From Maricurvus nonylphenolicus (GTDB lineage: Bacteria; Pseudomonadota; Gammaproteobacteria; Pseudomonadales; Cellvibrionaceae): a stretch of 64,000 bases of DNA. The position numbers and the translations under genes are program-made. Below, piece by piece: positions 60,853 through 64,000 of this stretch. The DNA lies in NCBI RefSeq assembly GCF_042854845.1, contig NZ_AP031498.1, positions 5,270,001 to 5,334,000 of the forward strand, in the 5' to 3' direction. The notes below the pieces were generated by a model. That model saw nothing but the letters and a program-made list of their open reading frames with translations. It ran no database searches and was not told where the DNA came from. Within the stretch, counting starts at the first letter, position 1. Every line of letters begins with the position of its first letter.

Positions 60853-61851
60853 CTAACCGACAAAGCCTGTAATACGATCAAAACACCAGTAGGCCGCAAT
60901 GGTACCAATGCTATAGGCAGGCACATGTACTAGCCAGTGCGGCCACTGATTACCCAAGCGTTTCAATAGTGCAATCACAATCAATGCAGCGGCAACGAAT
61001 ATCAACTGGCCCAGTTCAACCCCGACATTAAACATCAATAGCGCCAACGGAATATCACCACGAGGCAATCCAATCTCTGCCAACGCTCCAGCAAAGCCCA
61101 AACCGTGTAACAGACCAAAGGTAAGCGCCACCACCCAAGGCATACGTGATGTTAAACCTTCTTGGCCCTGATTTTGTTTTACCAACTCATTGGCAAGAAA
61201 CACAATCGATAAAGCAATAGAGGCTTCAACCGGCGGCCCTGGAACATTTAATATACCCAGAGCCGCCAAGCCCAGTGTGACGCTGTGAGCCAGGGTAAAC
61301 GCAGTAATGGTTTTTATTAATAAACCGACGCCGCGCACAATCAACAACAGCGCCAACACAAACAACAGGTGATCAATACCAATCAGAATATGCTCAATAC
61401 CCAGGATGGTATACTCTTTTGCCACATCACCACTGCTGCGCTCACCTTCGACCATAAAGTCTGGCTTGCTCGGACGCAGCAGACGTGTAGTGACTGTACC
61501 GTCTGTGTACTCAATACGTACCAGCGTATCGGTCAGAGTTTGTCGTAAACCAATAATTTCTACACGTAAGCCAGCAATCCCCTGTTCATCACAGGCCATT
61601 TGCCAGCGCTGTACCAGCGCATCGCTAAATACCGTGTCCTGCGGACGCTGGGATAATTCACAGCGGGAAAACTGTGGATGAATCGATAATTTTTGGTCAC
61701 CACGTACCGGCACCTTCCACTGCACCTGCCAGTTCTGCGGATCTATTTCTTTTAACGCCAAATAGGCTGGCCGCGATTCATGCGCAGACGCATTAACGCC
61801 CAGCAACACTAGCCCCACTAACACCCACCATCGTGTCATCAGTAATTTCAC
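60853..61851 (-). CDS. HupE/UreJ family membrane protein
   Basis: 332 residues. A signal peptide (cleavage near ASA-HES) is followed by a periplasmic domain of about 120 residues, then six or seven helices with the HupE/UreJ signature GIEHILIGIDHLLFVLALLLI, TITAFTLAHSVTLGLA and ALTFGLLHGLGFAGALAEIG. HupE/UreJ proteins have been linked to nickel supply; whether this extended subfamily moves nickel is unproven. It overlaps the parvulin-like gene by 4 bases (ATGA), so translation is coupled. Confidence 0.9.
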   Translation of the reverse strand: MKLLMTRWWVLVGLVLLGVNASAHESRPAYLALKEIDPQNWQVQWKVPVRGDQKLSIHPQFSRCELSQRPQDTVFSDALVQRWQMACDEQGIAGLRVEIIGLRQTLTDTLVRIEYTDGTVTTRLLRPSKPDFMVEGERSSGDVAKEYTILGIEHILIGIDHLLFVLALLLIVRGVGLLIKTITAFTLAHSVTLGLAALGILNVPGPPVEASIALSIVFLANELVKQNQGQEGLTSRMPWVVALTFGLLHGLGFAGALAEIGLPRGDIPLALLMFNVGVELGQLIFVAAALIVIALLKRLGNQWPHWLVHVPAYSIGTIAAYWCFDRITGFVG

Positions 61852-62702
61852 GAAGCATCTCCATCACCAGCGACACTCACCTGGTATTGGGCTTTCAGGG
61901 TTTGGTAATAATCCTCGTTGGCATCCTCTCGGGCCTGACGCAACCAATCACGTTCAACCTGAGGTTTAACGTCTTCAAATACCGGCAGGCTACTTTCTAC
62001 CCAATCGTTTAACTTAACCAGATGAATACCATAGCCGGATTCAATGGGCCCCTGCCAATCACGGCTGGCAGAATCCAACTGTTGTAACTGCTCGACAAAT
62101 ACCCGCCCCAACTGACGATTTAAGCGCAGCATATTCTGCCCTTGCATCACACTGCCTACCGGGCTGCGATCACTGGCCTGGCGCGCTTTTTCATGATCGA
62201 TCTCACCGGCCTGCAACTGCTCAATCAGCGCTGTCGCATCAGCCAGTGCATCGGAACGCTTATCCGGGCTAAAGTACAACTGATCGAAGCTGGCAATAGC
62301 TGAGACGCGATAGTCTTCGACATGCTTGTCGAAATAGTCTTGTAGTACCTCATCACCTGGTGCTTCAGGCACCACCATATCCTGAATCAGAAACTCCAGT
62401 TTCTGCACCAGGCGGCGTTTGACGATGGTATCCTTGTCATCGAGCTGCATGCGCCGAGCTTCCAAATAGAGAATCTCGTTACGGATATGGTTATCAATCA
62501 GGTGTCCCAGTTCTTTCTGCGTAGGCTCGACTCCCAGCTGCTTTTTATAGCGCTCAACCAATAGCTCAATATCGGCCTCAGTCACATCAATCAGACGATC
62601 TTCATCACTCTCTGGCGCCAGGACGCCATAGGCTACAAACAGGACTGCACCCAATAACAGGAAATGCACCAGGGGCTCACGCCACAGTGATGACGGCTTC
62701 AT
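61848..62702 (-). CDS. Membrane-anchored parvulin-like peptidyl-prolyl isomerase
   Basis: 284 residues from ATG 62702 with GGAGAA upstream. A single N-terminal helix (about residues 10-28) anchors it. A helical chaperone-like domain (residues 40-130) and a PpiC/parvulin domain (about 140-255, with the end motif WQGPIESGYGIHLVKLNDW) follow. It probably helps fold envelope proteins. Its start-stop overlap with hupE suggests it serves that protein's periplasmic domain. Confidence 0.88.
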   Translation of the reverse strand: MKPSSLWREPLVHFLLLGAVLFVAYGVLAPESDEDRLIDVTEADIELLVERYKKQLGVEPTQKELGHLIDNHIRNEILYLEARRMQLDDKDTIVKRRLVQKLEFLIQDMVVPEAPGDEVLQDYFDKHVEDYRVSAIASFDQLYFSPDKRSDALADATALIEQLQAGEIDHEKARQASDRSPVGSVMQGQNMLRLNRQLGRVFVEQLQQLDSASRDWQGPIESGYGIHLVKLNDWVESSLPVFEDVKPQVERDWLRQAREDANEDYYQTLKAQYQVSVAGDGDAS

Positions 62703-62889
62703 AGCGTTCTCCAACATTCTCTCCTAATCGCTTTCTATTTATAGCGAGCATTTTACGACAAATACCCAACAGCTTAGCATGGCTTTGCGTGTAAATTTTC
62801 GTCAATATGCGCCAGCTTCTAACCCGCTATTGCCAATGTTATTATTCTCTGGCTCAAGCTGGCCGTTTTTTCAGTAAGGAAAGCCTCTA

Positions 62890-63636
62890 GTGATCACAGA
62901 TCCCTTCTTTTACCTGTGTGCGATTCCAGCCATTTTGATCTTTGGCATGGCCAAAGGCGGCTTCGGCGGTGGTATAGCGGTGATTGCCGTTCCCCTGATG
63001 TCCCTGGCGGTGCCTCCATTTCAGGCCGCCGCTATTTTGCTGCCCATCCTTGTGGTTATGGACTTCACCGCCGTATGGAGCTTTCGCGGCCACTGGAGCC
63101 GACGCAATCTGAAACTCGCCCTGCCCGGTGCCATTGCCGGTATTACCCTGGGAGCATTTACCTTCCACTATTTATCAGAAGCTGCCGTACGTATTCTGGT
63201 CGGCCTGATTGTGGTGGTCTTTTGTCTCGATTACTGGCTCCGCAACAAAGCCAGCGAGAAGCGCGAGCCCGATGCCCTGCGCGGCACCTTCTGGGGCAGT
63301 ATCGCCGGCTTTACCAGCTTTGGCATTCACCAGGGCGGCCCGCCCATCAGTATTTTCTTTTTGCCGCAGCAGATGGATAAAAAACTGTTAATGGGCACCT
63401 TTGCGGTATTTTTTACCGTGGTTAATCTGGTGAAATTAATTCCCTATGCCTGGCTGGGGCAGTTTGATACTACCAATCTCATGACATCGCTGGTGTTAAT
63501 TCCCATAGCCCCTATTGGGGTACGGCTGGGCTATTACCTTTTACATAAAATTGATGAACAGATGGTGTACAGAATCTGCTATTTCTTTTTGTTTGTGGTG
63601 GGGTTGAAGCTACTCTGGGATGGAGTAGCAGGTTAA
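62890..63636 (+). CDS. TauE/SafE-family sulfite/organosulfur exporter-like protein
   Basis: 248 residues with eight helices. The start is GTG at 62890, with AAGGAAAG eight bases upstream. TauE/SafE features include GMAKGGFGGGIAVIAVPLMSLAVPPFQAAAILLPILVVMD and a second repeat with GSIAGFTSFGIHQGGPPISIFFLPQQM. Family members export sulfite or sulfoacetate or import small organic anions; substrate unknown. Confidence 0.9.
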   Translation: MITDPFFYLCAIPAILIFGMAKGGFGGGIAVIAVPLMSLAVPPFQAAAILLPILVVMDFTAVWSFRGHWSRRNLKLALPGAIAGITLGAFTFHYLSEAAVRILVGLIVVVFCLDYWLRNKASEKREPDALRGTFWGSIAGFTSFGIHQGGPPISIFFLPQQMDKKLLMGTFAVFFTVVNLVKLIPYAWLGQFDTTNLMTSLVLIPIAPIGVRLGYYLLHKIDEQMVYRICYFFLFVVGLKLLWDGVAG

Positions 63637-63639
63637 GCA

Positions 63640-64000
63640 CTACACTCCAGAGAAATGCGCTTTGCAAATATCGATAAAAGCCTGCGCAGCTGGCGAACGC
63701 ATGCGATTTTCCACTTCGATAACACTTAACTCCAAATTCATCTGCCGGTCTGAAAAGTCCAAACTAACCAGGCTGCCTTGCTGCAACTGTTGCGAAAACT
63801 CCATCACCGGCGCAATCGAGATAGCATCGGATGTACGTATCACGTTTTCTATGGTTGGGTAATCACTGCACATAATGGAGGGCCACTGCCCGACACCCTG
63901 TCCGCCATGCTCTTGTTTTAATTTCATTAAAGGATATAGGGGATGGGACTCACCGATCATGGTCGGCGCAACCAGTGGGTAATTAAAAAACGCGTTGGCA
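63640..64000 (-). CDS. Partial LysR-type regulator (C-terminal part)
   Basis: The reading frame runs off the right edge; the last 119 residues are visible. The segments SDYPTIENVIRTSDAISIAPVMEFSQQLQQGSLVSLDF and RMRSPAAQAFIDICKAHF are the end of a LysR substrate-binding domain. It is convergent with the TauE-like gene (3 bases apart). Confidence 0.8.
   Translation of the reverse strand, partial: ANAFFNYPLVAPTMIGESHPLYPLMKLKQEHGGQGVGQWPSIMCSDYPTIENVIRTSDAISIAPVMEFSQQLQQGSLVSLDFSDRQMNLELSVIEVENRMRSPAAQAFIDICKAHFSGV

Noticed and set aside
1..64000. tRNA, rRNA or prophage genes
   Set aside because: No cloverleaf, rRNA segment or phage structural gene was recognised by reading the sequence; a tRNAscan run would be decisive.

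Overview
The window is a contiguous piece of a gammaproteobacterial chromosome, probably from a marine, Cellvibrionales/Spongiibacteraceae-like bacterium. That placement is an inference from gene content and order (secB-grxC-yibN opposite gpmI, then envC and ctpA; EttA, TonB receptor, HupE, TauE) and is weak below class level. Both ends cut through genes: an unidentified coiled-coil protein on the left and a LysR regulator on the right.

Region 1 (1-2.6 kb): a glutaredoxin, a small exported coiled-coil protein, an AlkD-like DNA alkylation repair protein and a SAM methyltransferase at the far end of the integron.

Region 2 (2.66-16.84 kb): a sedentary chromosomal integron. A tyrosine recombinase of the IntI type (15884-16840, +) is preceded by a strong promoter overlapped by a near-perfect LexA box. 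It diverges from an attI-like site near 15573 and 24 gene cassettes that all read on the minus strand, each ending in an attC palindrome (minus strand TAACAA...GCGTTA). Cassettes are numbered 1 (next to attI) to 24. Recognisable products are an ankyrin protein, SUKH, two DUF1851/Tdi1-type immunity-like proteins, DUF6959-like, DUF6985-like, DUF2846 and TonB-CTD lipoproteins, a HEPN-motif protein and many small exported or membrane proteins. One cassette gene carries an amber stop, one cassette has no convincing gene, and two attC sites have lost their recombination end, which would weld three cassettes into one unit.

Region 3 (16.9-42.8 kb): core metabolism and housekeeping. It holds secB-grxC-yibN, gpmI, a GGDEF diguanylate cyclase, envC, ctpA, a serine hydrolase, ettA, a CoA-acylating aldehyde dehydrogenase, a gamma-carbonic anhydrase, thioesterases, a radical SAM protein, a YgjP-like metalloprotease, an AraC regulator, an acyl-CoA synthetase, a luciferase-like oxidoreductase, YtoQ, an MBL hydrolase, an SDR and an aldehyde dehydrogenase.

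Region 4 (42.9-60.6 kb): a catabolic/transport neighbourhood. It contains an exported PHP-type hydrolase, two YtcJ-like amidohydrolases (one secreted, one lipoprotein) with an NhaC antiporter, a TonB receptor, a sodium/solute symporter, a class III aminotransferase, agmatine deiminase, a LysR regulator with a palindromic operator candidate, and a Zn-dependent carbamoylase-family amidase. Together the last genes could turn agmatine into putrescine and beyond (inference).

Region 5 (60.8-64 kb): an overlapping parvulin-like/HupE pair, a TauE/SafE transporter and a partial LysR gene.

The least expected intergenic signal is a family of three 160-174 bp nested palindromes (47176-47349, 47523-47689, 59108-59267). 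Their paired arms differ completely or compensatorily while unpaired motifs are conserved. A separate family of GGGGTC...GACCCC palindromes occurs four times.
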